NCBI GenBank assembly: GCA_027475525.1
Contig: JAMWFC010000059.1
Span: forward strand, 62,001 to 126,000
Reading direction: 5' to 3'
DNA from: Macrolepiota albuminosa
Lineage: Eukaryota > Basidiomycota > Agaricomycetes > Agaricales > Agaricaceae
Length of the DNA stretch: 64,000 nt
Below, piece after piece: positions 51,005 through 62,177 of this stretch (position 1 is its first letter; each line of letters begins with the position of its first letter). The notes below the pieces were generated by a model that saw nothing but the letters and a program-made list of their open reading frames with translations, made no database searches and was not told the DNA's origin. Position numbers and translations under genes: made by a program.

Positions 51005-52837
51005 TCACCGGGGGTCAGCCGCCAGGGAACCCGGAGGGACCGGGGTTTCGACCTTGGGGGTTGGGGGTTTCGCCGGAGGGCCAAGGGGGTCCTCCTCTAG
51101 GGTTCCAGGGGGGTTGGGAATTCGAGTACTCGCTGTGGTCTTCCCAGTAGCGTTGGTCGATCTGCATGACGAGGGCCTTGTATCCGTCGTAGGAGGGTTG
51201 TTTCGGGGCGAGTCGGAGGACGTCCTTGATACGTTGTGGGAGGGCGCAGCGGAGGGCGTACCGAGAGCTGTCAACCTGAAACGTGAGCAGCTTTGCCTGA
51301 AACGTATTGAGACACTGAGTGAGGAAGGTACGCCATTTTCGGGGGTCCTGGCCCGTGAAAGCGTCAGGCTTTTGGATGTCCAGTTGTCCTTCACGGGCGA
51401 GGGCGTCGCGAGCGTCGTCCGGTCCGGCAGCGTTGCGGGGAGGGGGGCCAGCATTGTAATAGTAGTAATAGTGATTACCCCCCCCTCCTTAAGGAGGAAA
51501 AGCACCAAGAGCGGGGCCCCACCCGCCGGGAGGTCCTCCTCCGGGTGGCTCACCTGGGGGTCCACGCCCGGGAGGTCCGTTGTCCCAAGGGGGTTCGTTC
51601 CTGCCAGGAGGGGGCCCAGGTCTCCACGCAGGGAGTGGCGGAGGTGGAGGGCCTGGGGGTCGTCCTCGAGGTTCAGCTGGGGGTGGCGGAGGCGGTCGGG
51701 GAGGGTTCGGCGGTGTCGGGTCGGGCGGAGGGGGGTTAGGTGCTGGGTCGGGTGCCGGGTTGCACGGGGGACGTTCAATCCGGGAGGGTCGGGCTTGCAT
51801 CGGGGGTCGCGGGGGGTTCCGTAGGTCGAAGTGGGGTGGCAGATCGCAGCGGAAGTTGCGTTCCAGGAGGGCCGGGGCGGATGTGGGGGGTGGTGCTGGT
51901 CAGGTTGGTCGAAAAGGCCTCCAGTCAGGTTGAGGGATCGTAGTATGGCTGAGGCGTTCTGCCGTTCTTCCCGTTGTCGTTGCTCCGGAGTGGGGACCGT
52001 GGGGGCTGCCAGGACTGTTGGGGCCGGTTCCAGGGGTTCCTGTCGAATGTGAATCGAGCGACCTGGGTCCACGGGGTCGTTGAGGGGCCGAGGGGAGGGG
52101 GACGCGTGGACTTCATCAAGCAGTTGCTGTAATTCTTCCCGGAGGATCGTATTGCGCCTATACTTTACCATGGTTTGCTCTGGGAGTTCTCCTCGCGTGA
52201 GGCGATCCCCGAATTCGACCAGGCAGTGAGCCCATTCCTCTGGAGTGCCTTCGAAGTCGTCGTGTCCGAATTCCACGAGCAGCGTCCTTGTCCGTTGCGC
52301 GAAGTTCTCTGGCGAGATCCTGAGGGAGCGGAGTACCTCGTCCCGTTGCCGTTCATACTCCTCGAGGCGTCGTCGTCCCATTGGCGAGGGGGGGGTCCGA
52401 GCGGGTGGAGCGGCGGCCGGGTAATGACGAGGGGGGTAGTCGGGGTAGGGAGGTCCTCGGGGTTCTCGGGGTTGGGGGACGGGGCGCTGGTAACCGTAGT
52501 AGGGGGTGGGTGCAAAGGGGCCCTCGCTGGGGGGAATCGGGCGAGGTCCGCTGGGTACAGGTGGGGTCTCCGGCAGGCCCCCGGGGATGCTCCAGTACGA
52601 GGGGACCTCCACGGGTCGTGCCATGGCTAAATTGGGCGGAGGGGCCCAGCTGGCTGAGGGCCCCAGGTCGTAGAGGGACGGGTCGGGGGCCCAGTGGCGG
52701 TGGAGGTATGGAGGTTCGTACGGGAGAGGTGGATAGACGGGGCGGGGGGTCTGCGCAGAGTAGTGCTCAGGTACCAGGCGTCCGTAAGGGTCGGTCTGGT
52801 ACCTGGTGGGGTAGTAAGTGTGAGTATACGTAGCCAT
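51005..52837 (-). CDS. Family B gag
   Basis: ATG at 52837 (MATYTHTYYPTRYQTD), 34 bp inside the LTR. The first half is Pro/Arg/Tyr-rich with a helical patch (RRRLEEYERQRDEVLRSL, then VEFGHDDFEGTPEEWAHC). After a G/C-rich Pro-coding tract the frame slips near 51450. The capsid core is then read in another frame (LDIQKPDAFTGQDPRKWRTF, LNTFQAKLLTF, ALRCALPQRIKDVLRL, YWEDHSEYSNSQ), while the 610-codon frame given runs on to 51005 as nonsense. Gag builds the particle. One frameshift therefore inactivates an otherwise complete gag. Confidence 0.75.
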   Translation of the reverse strand: MATYTHTYYPTRYQTDPYGRLVPEHYSAQTPRPVYPPLPYEPPYLHRHWAPDPSLYDLGPSASWAPPPNLAMARPVEVPSYWSIPGGLPETPPVPSGPRPIPPSEGPFAPTPYYGYQRPVPQPREPRGPPYPDYPPRHYPAAAPPARTPPSPMGRRRLEEYERQRDEVLRSLRISPENFAQRTRTLLVEFGHDDFEGTPEEWAHCLVEFGDRLTRGELPEQTMVKYRRNTILREELQQLLDEVHASPSPRPLNDPVDPGRSIHIRQEPLEPAPTVLAAPTVPTPEQRQREERQNASAILRSLNLTGGLFDQPDQHHPPHPPRPSWNATSAAICHPTSTYGTPRDPRCKPDPPGLNVPRATRHPTQHLTPLRPTRHRRTLPDRLRHPQLNLEDDPQALHLRHSLRGDLGPLLAGTNPLGTTDLPGVDPQVSHPEEDLPAGGAPLLVLFLLKEGGVITITTITMLAPLPATLPDRTTLATPSPVKDNWTSKSLTLSRARTPENGVPSSLSVSIRFRQSCSRFRLTALGTPSAAPSHNVSRTSSDSPRNNPPTTDTRPSSCRSTNATGKTTASTRIPNPPGTLEEDPLGPPAKPPTPKVETPVPPGSLAADPR

Positions 52838-52870
52838 CAAGAACGGTGTAAGGAGAGAGTCTTGATATTA

Positions 52871-53650
52871 TGTCAGGTTCCGCTGAGTTGGGGGCCTTCC
52901 GGGAAAGCAACGCCCTTACGATGCGGACTTGACCTACGAATACTCGGGTGTCTGGAACTCCGAGGCTAGGGCTCCGGGGTTCAAGACGAGGACAGGGGTA
53001 ATCCCGGGATAGGGGACTAGAGTCCGGAGGTTTTGGGGTTGGAGGTAACTGGGGTTAGAGGGGGTCGAGTCGTGAACCGGAGGTTTTAAGACGAGACCAA
53101 GTTAGTAACTTAAGAGTCGCGAAGTGCGTACCAAAGCTTAGAGCATGCGAATACTAAGGCGTGCCAGTCGAAGCGTACCAAACAAGGCGTACCAGTCAAG
53201 CAAGGGGCACGCAATATCCAAAGTAACAGTTATGCAATATCCAGACTAGCAAATACAGCGGAGAACTACACTATAAGTACTACGGATCGTGTCTCGGGCT
53301 TCCGGGGTGTCTGGGATGAGTTCCAGGGGTCATTGAGTAGCGGCCAGGGACTGTATACCGGGATCGCGCGTGTGGGGACATGCGATCAATTGACGTGGAG
53401 GGAGTCGTGATGCATGGGGCGTGATGCGTGATGGTCGGATGCGAGCCGCATGATCCGATCGTTGATGGCAGTTGATCCCGGGGTCCGTGATGCAGGGGTC
53501 CTGGGGGGCTGGCTGATGGCGGTCATTGATGCGTGTGATGGCGGCGTCGGTAGCTGTGGGGGCGGGGTGCGCTGTGGGATTGATGGAAGGGGTTCCCGGG
53601 CGGGGCTCCGGGGGTGTCCCGGGGAGGTTCCGGGGGGGAGGGTCGTGACA
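52871..53650 (-). repeat. Family B 5' LTR, 780 bp
   Basis: On the minus strand TGTCACGACCC...GCGGAACCTGACA. Related LTRs lie at 11180-11835 and 42015-42665. G-runs on the plus strand (53570-53645) make its promoter-proximal end very G/C-rich. Confidence 0.88.
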
Positions 53651-53944
53651 TCACCCCCCCCTCAGCGCCGAGACCCTCCAAGGCCCGCGTAGCCGGAGGT
53701 TCGGACCGGACCTGGGCATGGGAACCGGCGCCTGCCCTGCCACGTAACGAAAAAAATTTTTACCATCAAAGTCAACTATGTCGCGAACACCGACGCATTC
53801 GCTGATGCCCCCGCAAACAAACAAGGTCGCGCCCCTCAGATTAGTGGACTTATTCTTTCACTCGGCAGGGAAACGGCAAAATATATATATTGAAGCGGTG
53901 TCAAAAAGCTATACAGTAAACGACCTATCTACGCTAAGGTTCGT
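53651..53944. other. Spacer downstream of minus-strand gene
   Basis: A C-run (53656-53662), an ATATATATAT stretch near 53880, no gene recognised. It probably includes the 3' untranslated region of the following minus-strand gene. Confidence 0.4.
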
Positions 53945-55222
53945 TTAATCACTGTCATCGTCCATGGGCAGAGAATCGTCAGAAATCGGCAACGAAGAGT
54001 CGCGAAGAGGAAGCAGGTCACCCGGCAAGATGTTGTTGGTGGTCTGCCAATCCATAGCGGTTTGGCAATCTGCCTGGTAGTCGCGAAGGACGCTAAGGCT
54101 ATGACCAAGGTTGGCATAGTGCAACCTCAGCGCCATTAGCTGCCCTCGGACTCGCTCCCGTTCTCGCCCCATTGCCGCCTCCATCGTTGCCGCCCTCTGG
54201 GAGTACCTCTCCAGCACATCACGAGGATTAAGCGCTATTACCGGGTAAACAAGGTCTTGTCCCAGCCACTGGAAAGCATCGCCAGTGACCGTCGGCTCCA
54301 GCTGAGGGGTCCAAGCAGGATTAACTCTGGCGATCACGGGGCGCCTTGGTTCCAGCCCAGCAACGTCCTTGGGGTCTGACACCTCCCAGGGGGCAACGTT
54401 ACCATATGGCGGTAGCCACCGCCACTCAGGCTCCTCCCGGGCAGCTCCTGCCGCTTCCTCAACTCCTGCCACTACCTCCCTTGCCGATGTCTCCTCCCCA
54501 GCGCCTTGGCGCTGTGTCGCCAAGGTTTCTTCTTCACCCACGTCGTCTTCCCCATCTGCATCCTCCTCACCGGCAGTTGTTGCCATCGCCACAGGACTCT
54601 CCCCTTCCCTTGTTGCCACTGCTGACGATTCCCCTTCCTGCTGCACTTCCGTTGGCGAAGGGGCCATAACCGTGTCGTCTTCATCGGCAGCCGGCAGAGA
54701 AGCCCCTCTCAGGTGAATGGGGGAAAGCAACTTGCTGGGCCCGGCCTCGTTGTCCCTAGGCGGCAGGCGCTTTCTCCAACTCCTCCATCTCCACGTCTCC
54801 AGGGGTAGAGGGAGGAGACTCTACCCGTGCACGTTTGGCCTTGCCCTTCCCCTTGGCAGGGGAAGAGACTTGTCGTTTTGAAGGGACCGTAGTCCCTTGG
54901 CGCTCACCGGCGCCACGGTTGCCGACGGTTTCATTTTCGTCCCCTTGACGCGTCGGCAGCGCCAGGGAACTCTTGCTGATGGATGCCGTGCCTCCAGCGG
55001 CCTTCTTCTTCCTCTCCCCCTTGACGAACTCCTGCGCCCTTTTGACGAGGACGGCATGCTTGAAAGTGCGCTCCACTACCACGTCGGGAGCTCCACCGCG
55101 TTCGCGACTCTTAGCGCCGTCCAGAGTGCAGGCCCGTTTAAGCGTACCACACCGGTTGCAGGGCTGGCCACCAGTGGGGTACCAACACCCCTCTGGGTCG
55201 TTGTCGGCCCAGCACTTGTCGC
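53945..55222 (-). pseudogene. 3' part of a multi-exon CxxC gene split by a gypsy insertion
   Basis: On the minus strand it begins at the insertion site in CDKC, then WYPTGGQPCNRCGTLKRAC: C-x2-C-x8-C-x8-C-x2-C-x6-C, likely zinc-binding. A basic region follows (RAQEFVKGERKKKAAGG, GKGKAKRARVESPPS), then after a frame change near 54780 an acidic Glu/Ala-rich stretch, and the end WRWLPPYGN, RRPVIARVNPAWTP, GDAFQWLG, DWQTTNNILPGDLLPL, closing with Asp/Ser-rich text at 53945. The last third is homologous to the gene at 46832-47509. Nuclear, DNA-associated work is plausible from the Cys and Lys clusters, but that is inference. Confidence 0.6.
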
Positions 55223-55534
55223 TGTCAGGGGACTCCTCGCTCTTGTCTTTCCTTTTCCAGAGTTTCCGGAGAACTCTGGAGCATTTCCCACGCCCCGGAG
55301 TTCTCCCAGCCTCCCAGAGCTAGCTGTTGGATACTGTACAGTCGTTCCCATGCCTGTCTGCCCCCGTACTGATGTGCCGCACTGGCAGAGGAATCCTTAG
55401 ACTTGTTCTCTTTGGATTTCCCTCTGCCAGGTGATTAGTTATTGATTGTACTGTCGTTACTGGCTCTAATATACTTTGGATTTCCCTCTGCCAGTTGTGT
55501 GATAGTGCCGCAACCTCCGGAGGTCGCCCTTACA
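55223..55534 (+). repeat. Family C 5' LTR, 312 bp
   Basis: TGTCAGGGGACTCC...GCCCTTACA. Two copies of CTTTGGATTTCCCTCTGCCAG about 60 bp apart lie near the end. Its last 136 bp are identical to the 3' LTR remnant and to the solo LTR at 16689-17000. The following bases GCAGAACAAGTCTCC are where a primer site should be; I do not recognise the tRNA. Confidence 0.93.
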
Positions 55535-55642
55535 GCAGAACAAGTCTCCTAATTCTGGTCTGGAAGCTCCCCATAGCCGTCAGAAGAATTCTCTGGCTCC
55601 TATCTGCCGCTTCTCCACCAGTTTTAAGCATCTGGACCTTCT

Positions 55643-56887
55643 ATGTCTCAGCTTGCCTCTTCAGACACTCCTCTGGACGCCACAGCTCCTCAGGATGAAG
55701 CCTGGACTCGCTTGCTCCACCTAGAGGCTCAAGTGCAGCTTACTCAAGCTTCCCTCACTCACCACACCGCTGAACTCTCCACCCTCCGACAAACCACTGA
55801 AACCATCTCTGACTCCCTCCGGGCACTCCTAGAGCGTCTCAACACCACTCCCTTGGTTGCTACCGCAACCCCAGCAGCGGCACTGCCCCCCGCTGTTCAG
55901 CCATCCTCTCCGAATCCTCTGAGGACCCAAGGGACCCCACGTGCGCTCCTCCCCCGACCGGCAATCCCGGATGCCTACGATGGTGACCGCGTGACCGGAG
56001 AACAATTTCTACAGTCGTGCCTCACCTATATCCAGCTCTGTGGGGACGACTTCATCTCGGACGACCTGAAAATCGCATGGGTTCTCTCCTACATGAAGTC
56101 TGGGAGAGCGGCCACCTACGCACTGCGGGTTTTCCGACGCCCTGGAGGCGTTGCGGGGTTTGCAAACTGGGCCGCATTTGAGCAGGAGTTCCGGGACGAG
56201 TTCTTCCCCCGGAACCCAGCCAAGGCAGCTGCGCTGGTCCTCCGAGACAGGGATCAATACGGACAAGGGAGGCGCTCGCTGGACAAATACATTGACTCCT
56301 TCCGGGCACTAGTTGAGCAGGCCGGGTACCCCGATGGACTGCAACTCTGCCTCACCTTCCGGAAAGGGCTCCAATCCACTCTGATGGAGCGTATTGACAA
56401 CCTTGCAGAAGGACGCCCAGCCGACAACCAAGTTGCCTCCTGGTACCGAGTGGCCCGGGACTAGTGGCAGCTCATGGAACTTAAGCGCAGCCTGCGCCAA
56501 GCTCCGGCCACGGCAACAGCCCTGCGTCCTCGGGTCCCTCTCCCCCGTCCCATAGCAGCTGTGTTCCACCCTCCCAGCCTCCCTGCTCCCTCCGCCGGGC
56601 CCACACTGCCCCCAGGGGCCCCTATGGATGTGGACTCCTCCCGCCAGCGTGCCAACCTACCTCTTCTGTGCCGGCGCTGCGGCACCCCCAGTCACTTTGC
56701 ACGCCGTTGCCCGCTTGGCCTCGAGGTGCGTTACCTAGCCCCAGAGGAGCAGGAAGAGCTACTCCTGCAGCTCCTGGCAGCCAGGGACGCAGCCGGAGCC
56801 CCCTCTCCAGACACGGCAGCACCAGAGACCCGGGAGCAGGAGCGGAGTGCGGATACGTTGGGAGGAGGGAGCCCAGAGGATTTTTAG
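55643..56887 (+). CDS. Family C gag with in-frame TAG
   Basis: ATG at 55643 (MSQLASSDTPLDATAPQDEA). A heptad-like helix (LEAQVQLTQASLTHHTAEL) precedes the capsid domain (PDAYDGDRVTGEQFLQSCLT, WAAFEQEFRDEFFPRNP, RDRDQYGQGRRSLDKYIDSF). A single TAG at 56462-56464 follows RVARD. The same frame then continues through WQLMELKRSL, a Pro-rich linker and the zinc knuckle CRRCGTPSHFARRCP to TAG at 56885. The stop may be a decayed CAG (Gln), or a read-through site separating capsid from nucleocapsid; the former is simpler. Confidence 0.85.
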
Positions 56888-57465
56888 AGGAGCGATGGGT
56901 GAAGAGTACACCCCCGTCGCTTGGTGCAAATCGATTTGTATGTCTGTCCATAGAAGAGCCCAATACAACCCCTGAGGACACTTTGGCACCTACGATCGTA
57001 AGCCCACCCCTCGACGTATCTAAAAACCCCCCAGCCTCACCGACTCCTCCTGCCGGGCCCCCTCGACCCCGCATCCCTGCCTGGCAACATCGCCTTCCAA
57101 GGCGCTACGTGGTAGCCTCGACACCCTCGACCAACTCGCTCTGGCTAAAGGTGGAGGTCGAAACAACTGACACACAGCAGACCCGGAGCGTGACTGCTCT
57201 TCTAGATTCCGGAGACACCAGGCTCTTTGTGGATGCCGAATACGTGGCCCGACACCAACTCACAACTCGCCCTCTCCCTTCCCCAATTCCGGTCTACAAT
57301 ATTGATGGTACCCCCAATGAAGCAGGCTCCATCTGCGCCGTGGTAGACCTGGTTCTGTGCTACCGGGCCCATGCTGAGCGTGCCACCTTCGCAGTCACCA
57401 GCTTGGGAAAGCAGGATATGATCCTGGGATACACGTGGCTCCGGGAGCACAACCCGGAGAGGTGA
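56888..57465 (+). CDS. Family C aspartic protease
   Basis: The frame (open from 56668 in register with gag -1/+1) carries RRYVVASTPSTNSLWLKVEV, the active site ALLDSGDTRLFVD (usually DSGAT), a flap-like NIDGTPNEAGSICAVV, and ILGYTWLREHNPE. It ends TGA at 57465, where the RT frame takes over after what looks like a 2-bp insertion (GAGAGGTGAGC). It would cut the Gag-Pol polyprotein inside particles. Whether the overlap ever served for programmed frameshifting cannot be told. Confidence 0.8.
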
Positions 57466-60400
57466 GCATGAGTCAGTGCCCCCAATGCTGTGCCACCTGT
57501 GCGAAGGAGGCAAGGATAGAGCGGCGCACCGCTGTGCGGGAATGCACAGCCATCCGGGCCTGCCAGGCAGGACACATCCCCTTCGCCGACCTCGACCTGT
57601 TGGATCCTCCGCCCCTGGCGTTCCCTCATAGAGAGGCCCTCTATGAGGACAACAGGCACAGCGGTAGAGAGGCCACCATGGAAGACGGTCGCGAGGGAGA
57701 ATTCCTGCCAGTCCTGGACCCGGAACTACCAGACGAGGCCATTGAGGTGGGGGACCGCATCTATGCCACAGCGTTGCGTCCGCCGCCATCGGCAGAGGAG
57801 ATCCGGGCCAGCCAGACCACTTCCCAATGGTTGGCCCAGGCCTTTGCCACCAATACCTCACCTCGCCCATTCCGGGATACTGTCCCGGGCCACCTGCACA
57901 ACTTTGAGGATGTTTTCTCCAAGGCCTCGTTTGATTCTCTCCCGGAGCGCAAGCAGTGGGATCATGCCATCGAGCTCCTACCAGACTCGAAGCCGGCCAA
58001 CTGCAAGGTGTACCCACTGGCGCCCAAGGAGCAGGATGAACTAGATGCCTTCCTCCGGGAGAATCTTGAAACTGGAAGAATTCGACCCTCAAAGTCGCCG
58101 ATGGCCTCCCCGGTGTTTTTCATCAAGAAGAAGGATGGCACCCTCCGGTTGGTCCAAGATTATCGTGTGCTTAATGCGATGACCATCAAGAACCGCTACC
58201 TGCTCCCTCTCATCTCAGAACTCATTAACAACCTCCGGGGTGCACGCTACTTCACCAAGTTGGACGTCCGCTGGGGCTACAACAATGTGCGCATCCAGGA
58301 GGGAGACGAGTGGAAGGCTGCGTTTCGGACCAACCGGGGCCTGTTTGAACCGTTGGTAATGTTCTTCGGGCTCACCAACAGCCCCACCACCTTCCAAACC
58401 ATGATGAATGACATATTCTGGGACCTCATCGCAGATGGGGTGGTGTGTGTGTACCTGGACGATATCCTCATCTACACCAAGATGCTAGAGGAGCACCACC
58501 GGATCACCCGCATAGTCCTAGACCGCCTCCGCCAGTATCAGCTCTACCTCAAACCAGAGAAATGTGAGTTTGAGAAAACTCAGATCGAGTACCTCGGGCT
58601 CATCATCTCTCATGGTACGGCGGAGATGGACCCGGTGAAGGTGGCCGGTGTTACGCAGTGGCCAGAGCCCCGGAACAAGAAGGAAGTACAGGCCTTCCTG
58701 GGGTTCACCAACTTCTACCGGCGGTTCATCCAGGACTTTTCCCACCACGCACGGCCCCTCTTTGACCTCACCTGGAAGGAGGCAGCCTGGACTTGGGGTG
58801 AAGCGGAGCAACAGGCCTTCAATGCCCTGAAGCGAGCCGTCACCTCCAAGCCGGTGCTCCTTTTCCCAGATGATGATCAGCCCTTCCGAGTCGAGGCAGA
58901 CAGCTCCGACTTTGCTACCGGCACCGTCCTGTCCCAGCAATCCCCGGGGGATGGCAAGTGGCATCCAGTGGCCTTCTACTCTAAGAGCCTCAATGCCGTG
59001 GAGCGGAACTATGAGATCCACGACAAGGAGATGCTGGCAATCATCTGGTCACTAGAGGAGTGGCGCCACTTCCTGGAGGGGGCCCGGCACAAGTTTGAAG
59101 TCTGGACAGACCACAAGAACTTGGAGTACTTCTGGACAGCAAAGAAGCTCAACCGCTGCCAGGCCCGGTGGTCCCTCTACCTTGCCAACTTTGACTTCTC
59201 ACTGCATCACAAACCGGGGAGGTCAATGGGGAAGCCCGATGCCCTATCCAGGCGTGCCGACCATGGCTCCAGGGCCGGAGACAGTGACAACATCACTCTC
59301 CTACGACCGGAGCTGTTTGCCATCCGGGCACTGGAGGGGATATCTGCCCAGGGAGACGAGGTCGACATCCTCCGGGATATCCGTCGGGGGAACCGGGAGG
59401 GGATGCAGGAGGACTTCGTGGCCAAGGCCGCCTTGGCTCTACGGTCTCATCGCCCCACAGGCACGAAGGCAGTGCATGCCAACGAGTGGAGTCTCCAAGA
59501 CGGCCTCCTCACCTACCGCGGCCGCATCTATGTACCCAACGACCCGGAGCTCCGGCGACGCATTGTTGAGCAACACCACGACTCCCGCATTGCTGGGCAC
59601 CCCGGGCGCTGGAAGACGCTGGAACTTGTGTCCCGGAACTACTGGTGGCCCCAGATGTCGAGATACATAGGCTCCTACACCAGCACCTGTGATCTCTGCC
59701 TCCGGACCAAGCCCCAGCGCCGTCTCCCGACCGGTCAGCTGCACTCCTTGCCGATGCCCGCAGAACGGTGGAGTGTGGCCTCCGTGGATTTCATTGTGGA
59801 GCTTCCGGACGCACATGGCTACGATGCTATCCTGGTGGTTGTGGACCTCTATGGCAAACAGGCTCACTTCATTCCGACCCACACGACCTGCTCCGCCATG
59901 GGTGCCGCTAACCTGTACCAGAAGAATGTCTGGAAACTCCACGGTCTTTCCGATGCGTACGTGTCCGACCAGGGCCCACAGTTCGTTGCAGAGTTCACCT
60001 GGGAGCTCTACCACCTCCTGCATGTGAAGCTCCACACCTCCACTGCCTACCACCCACAATCCAACGGCCAGACCGAACGTGTCAACCAGGAGCTTGAGCA
60101 ATACCTGCGGCTATTCTGCAACGAGCATCAGGACGACTGGGATGAACTCCTGCCGGAGGCGGAATTCCAGTACAACAACCATGTCCATGCCTCGACGCAG
60201 GTATCACCCTTCTTCCTTGACACGGGGCGGCACCCCTGGATGGGTTTTGAGCCATGCACACGGCGGTCGGAGAACAAATCGGTCAACGAGTTTGTGGATC
60301 GCATGCAGAAGGCACAGGAGGAGGTGAAGGCTGCGCTAACTAAGGCAAAGGACGACATGGCACGATACTACAACCGGGGCCGGACACCAGCTCCCAAGTA

Positions 60401-60668
60401 CAAGCCCGGAGACTGCATATTCCTGGATGCCTCCGACATCTCCACCACGCGACCCTCAAAGAAGCTGTCTCATTGTCAACTGGGGCCATACCCCATTGAG
60501 CGTCAGGTGGGGCCCCTAGCCTACCGACTCCGGCTGCCTGCGGGCATGCGCCAACTCCACCTGGTCTTCAACGTGGTCAAGCTTTCTCCAGCCCCGGAAG
60601 ACCCCATCCCCGGGCGACGAGCACCGCCGCTGCCACCGCCAGTCCTAGCAGACAGCGGGGTGGAGTAG
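57466..60668 (+). CDS. Family C pol: RT, RNase H, integrase
   Basis: About 1,067 open codons. RT: FFIKKKDGTLRLVQDYRVLN, FTKLDVRWGYNNVRI, VYLDDILIYTK (intact YLDD). RNase H: Asp of VEADSSDFATG, Glu of HDKEMLAII, Asp of WTDHKNLEYF. Integrase: zinc-binding HHDSRIAGHPGR and CDLCLRTKP; core Asp of SVDFIVELP, Asp of YVSDQGPQF, Glu of [11 protein letters not shown]; then ASTQVSPFFLDTG and LSHCQLGPYPIERQVG. All catalytic residues I can check are present, so this pol is probably the most enzymatically competent gypsy pol in the window. It ends TAG at 60666-60668, directly before the chromodomain in the same frame. Confidence 0.93.
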
Positions 60669-60904
60669 GAAGTGGAGAAGATCTTGGACAGCCGCCTATT
60701 CCATGGAAAGCTACAGTACAAGGTGAAGTGGAAGGGCTACGGTATTGAAGACATCTCCTGGGAGCCATCTGAAGACGTCCATGCCCCGGCTCTCACCCGG
60801 GACTTCTACCGCCAGCACCCTGATGCCCCACAAACCATACGGGGAGTTTACCCCCTTTCTCTAGCGGATCAGGCCATCTGCGAGTTCTTCTACCCAGCAC
60901 GTCG
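60669..60904 (+). CDS. Family C chromodomain, separated by one stop
   Basis: In frame with pol after TAG: EVEKILDSRLFHGKLQYKVKW, YGIEDISWEPSEDV, FYRQHPDAP. This is a classic chromodomain that would steer integration to modified histones. The frame then runs into the truncated 3' LTR (from 60905). No polypurine tract remains between them. Confidence 0.88.
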
Positions 60905-61040
60905 AGACTTGTTCTCTTTGGATTTCCCTCTGCCAGGTGATTAGTTATTGATTGTACTGTCGTTACTGGCTCTAATATACTTTGGATTTCCCTCTGCCAG
61001 TTGTGTGATAGTGCCGCAACCTCCGGAGGTCGCCCTTACA
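60905..61040 (+). repeat. Family C 3' LTR, last 136 bp
   Basis: Identical to 55399-55534. The first 176 bp and the polypurine tract are deleted. Confidence 0.92.
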
Positions 61041-61045
61041 GTTGC

Positions 61046-62177
61046 ACTACAAGAATATTAACGAAAGCGGCAAAGAAAGCCAAAGTGCTTACCGCCCCTT
61101 GGGAGTCCTTGAACTCCCATCTTGCCGCTGGACTTGCCGTCTTCTTATCCTTCATCTCCGGCAAGACCACCCCCGCCTCCATTCCTCCATCCAAAACCGC
61201 CTCATCTCGTCGTGCCACCAACAAACCCTTCAGCTCTGCGTCGCTAAAGGAAGTTTGCGTTGGCGCCTGTCAAATGGTTGGTTAGCAAGGAAAGTACCTT
61301 GGCGCAACGAACTTACCGTGTAACGAGGGGCGGCAGCCTTACGAGACTGAGAGTGGGATAAGCAGAAGTCGCCAGCGGTAAGAACCCTCAAACTTACCTT
61401 CTTTTTCAAAGTCTTGCCAGGCTTGACCGGAGAGCCCGATTTGCTTGCCGGCAGTGCAGGGCTCTGGGCACTACCAGCGTGGGAATACTTTAAAACAGGC
61501 GTCTGCCTCCTTGCAATTGGCGACCAGGGACTCGCCAAGGACTTCTCGCTCCTCCAACGCCTTGGTCCTCTCCTTGGCGTCACGGGAGGCCTCTTCCAAC
61601 ACACTCTTGCGAATTGCCGCCATCTCAGCATCCACCTGCAAATTGGCGAGAGGTGCCAATACCTCTTGCTTACTATGAGGGGACAGATCAGACCACAGCT
61701 AAGTTAGAAATTCACAGTTAGAGATACTCACTCAGGCGCTGGCGCGCTTACCGTCATTGGCAAGGCGCCAGAGAGGATGTCCTCCAATTCGTCCTCAATG
61801 GTCGGGACAGGAGGAGGCGCCTAGGGACCAATCAGCTAGCGACACGGCAAGGACTAAAAACCACTTACGAAACGAGAAAACGGCGCTAACCAGTCGGCGC
61901 CACGATTGTTGACGTACCGCGCCCGGCACCACTCCCGCACTTCGATTAGAAGGGTGATGGATTGATGGTTTAGCACCGCGATCTGCCGCTTGGTGGCGCC
62001 AAGGGTCCTCAAAGGACGGTAGGGATCTGAAACCGTTGGAGCTACCCCTATGAAATTTTCCAGTTTACCGCACTTTGGCGATAGTTGGTCACTGGCGACG
62101 GTGAACTCCCTGTAGTATATATAGTACTTACCGACTTGTACATACATCATCAGACGAATAGACCACAGTTCCCCCAC
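61046..62177 (-). pseudogene. 5' part of the split multi-exon CxxC gene
   Basis: Read on the minus strand, exon with ATKRQIAVLNHQSITLLIEV and REWCRARYVNNRGADWLAPF ends at 61869. Introns 61868-61821 (48 bp) and about 61751-61669, both with GTAAG donors, surround an exon APPPVPTIEDELEDILSGAL. Next is a coiled-coil exon (VDAEMAAIRKSVLEEASRDA, KERTKALEEREVLGESLVAN) that changes frame near 61490, then a basic exon SKSGSPVKPGKTLKKK, and an exon ending AARWEFKDSQGA before an intron whose acceptor lies at the gypsy insertion. No known domain besides the coiled coil. The upstream region 62178-62400 has no gene and may contain its promoter. Confidence 0.55.

Larger units (their letters stand above)
49149..53650 (-). 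mobile_element. Deleted family B gypsy element (LTR, gag, double protease)
   Basis: On the minus strand: 780-bp 5' LTR (52871-53650), gag, zinc knuckle, two protease domains, then a jump from the start of RT straight into the last 75 bp of the 3' LTR (49149-49223). RT, RNase H, integrase and chromodomain are gone. The flanks GCTAA and TCACC do not match, so no target duplication is visible. It is the only copy here with the complete 5' half of family B. Confidence 0.85.
55223..61040 (+). mobile_element. Family C Ty3/gypsy element, nearly complete
   Basis: 5' LTR, gag, protease, RT, RNase H, integrase, chromodomain and a 3' LTR lacking its first 176 bp. Flanks are GTCGC (55218-55222) and GTTGC (61041-61045), a 5-bp duplication differing by one CpG-to-TpG change. 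Joining the flanks restores a Cys codon and an exon of the minus-strand gene, which confirms the insertion. Lesions are a TAG in gag, a frameshift between protease and RT, a TAG before the chromodomain, and the deletion joining the chromodomain end to mid-LTR. Confidence 0.92.

Noticed and set aside
51489..51943. Long Gly/Arg- or Pro-rich frames opposite and beside family B gag
   Set aside because: They are shadows of a G/C-rich repeat-like stretch; the capsid motifs lie on the minus strand in another frame.
49144..53655. Target-site duplication around the family B element
   Set aside because: Flanks GCTAA and TCACC do not match; the left end is a deletion product or the site was rearranged.
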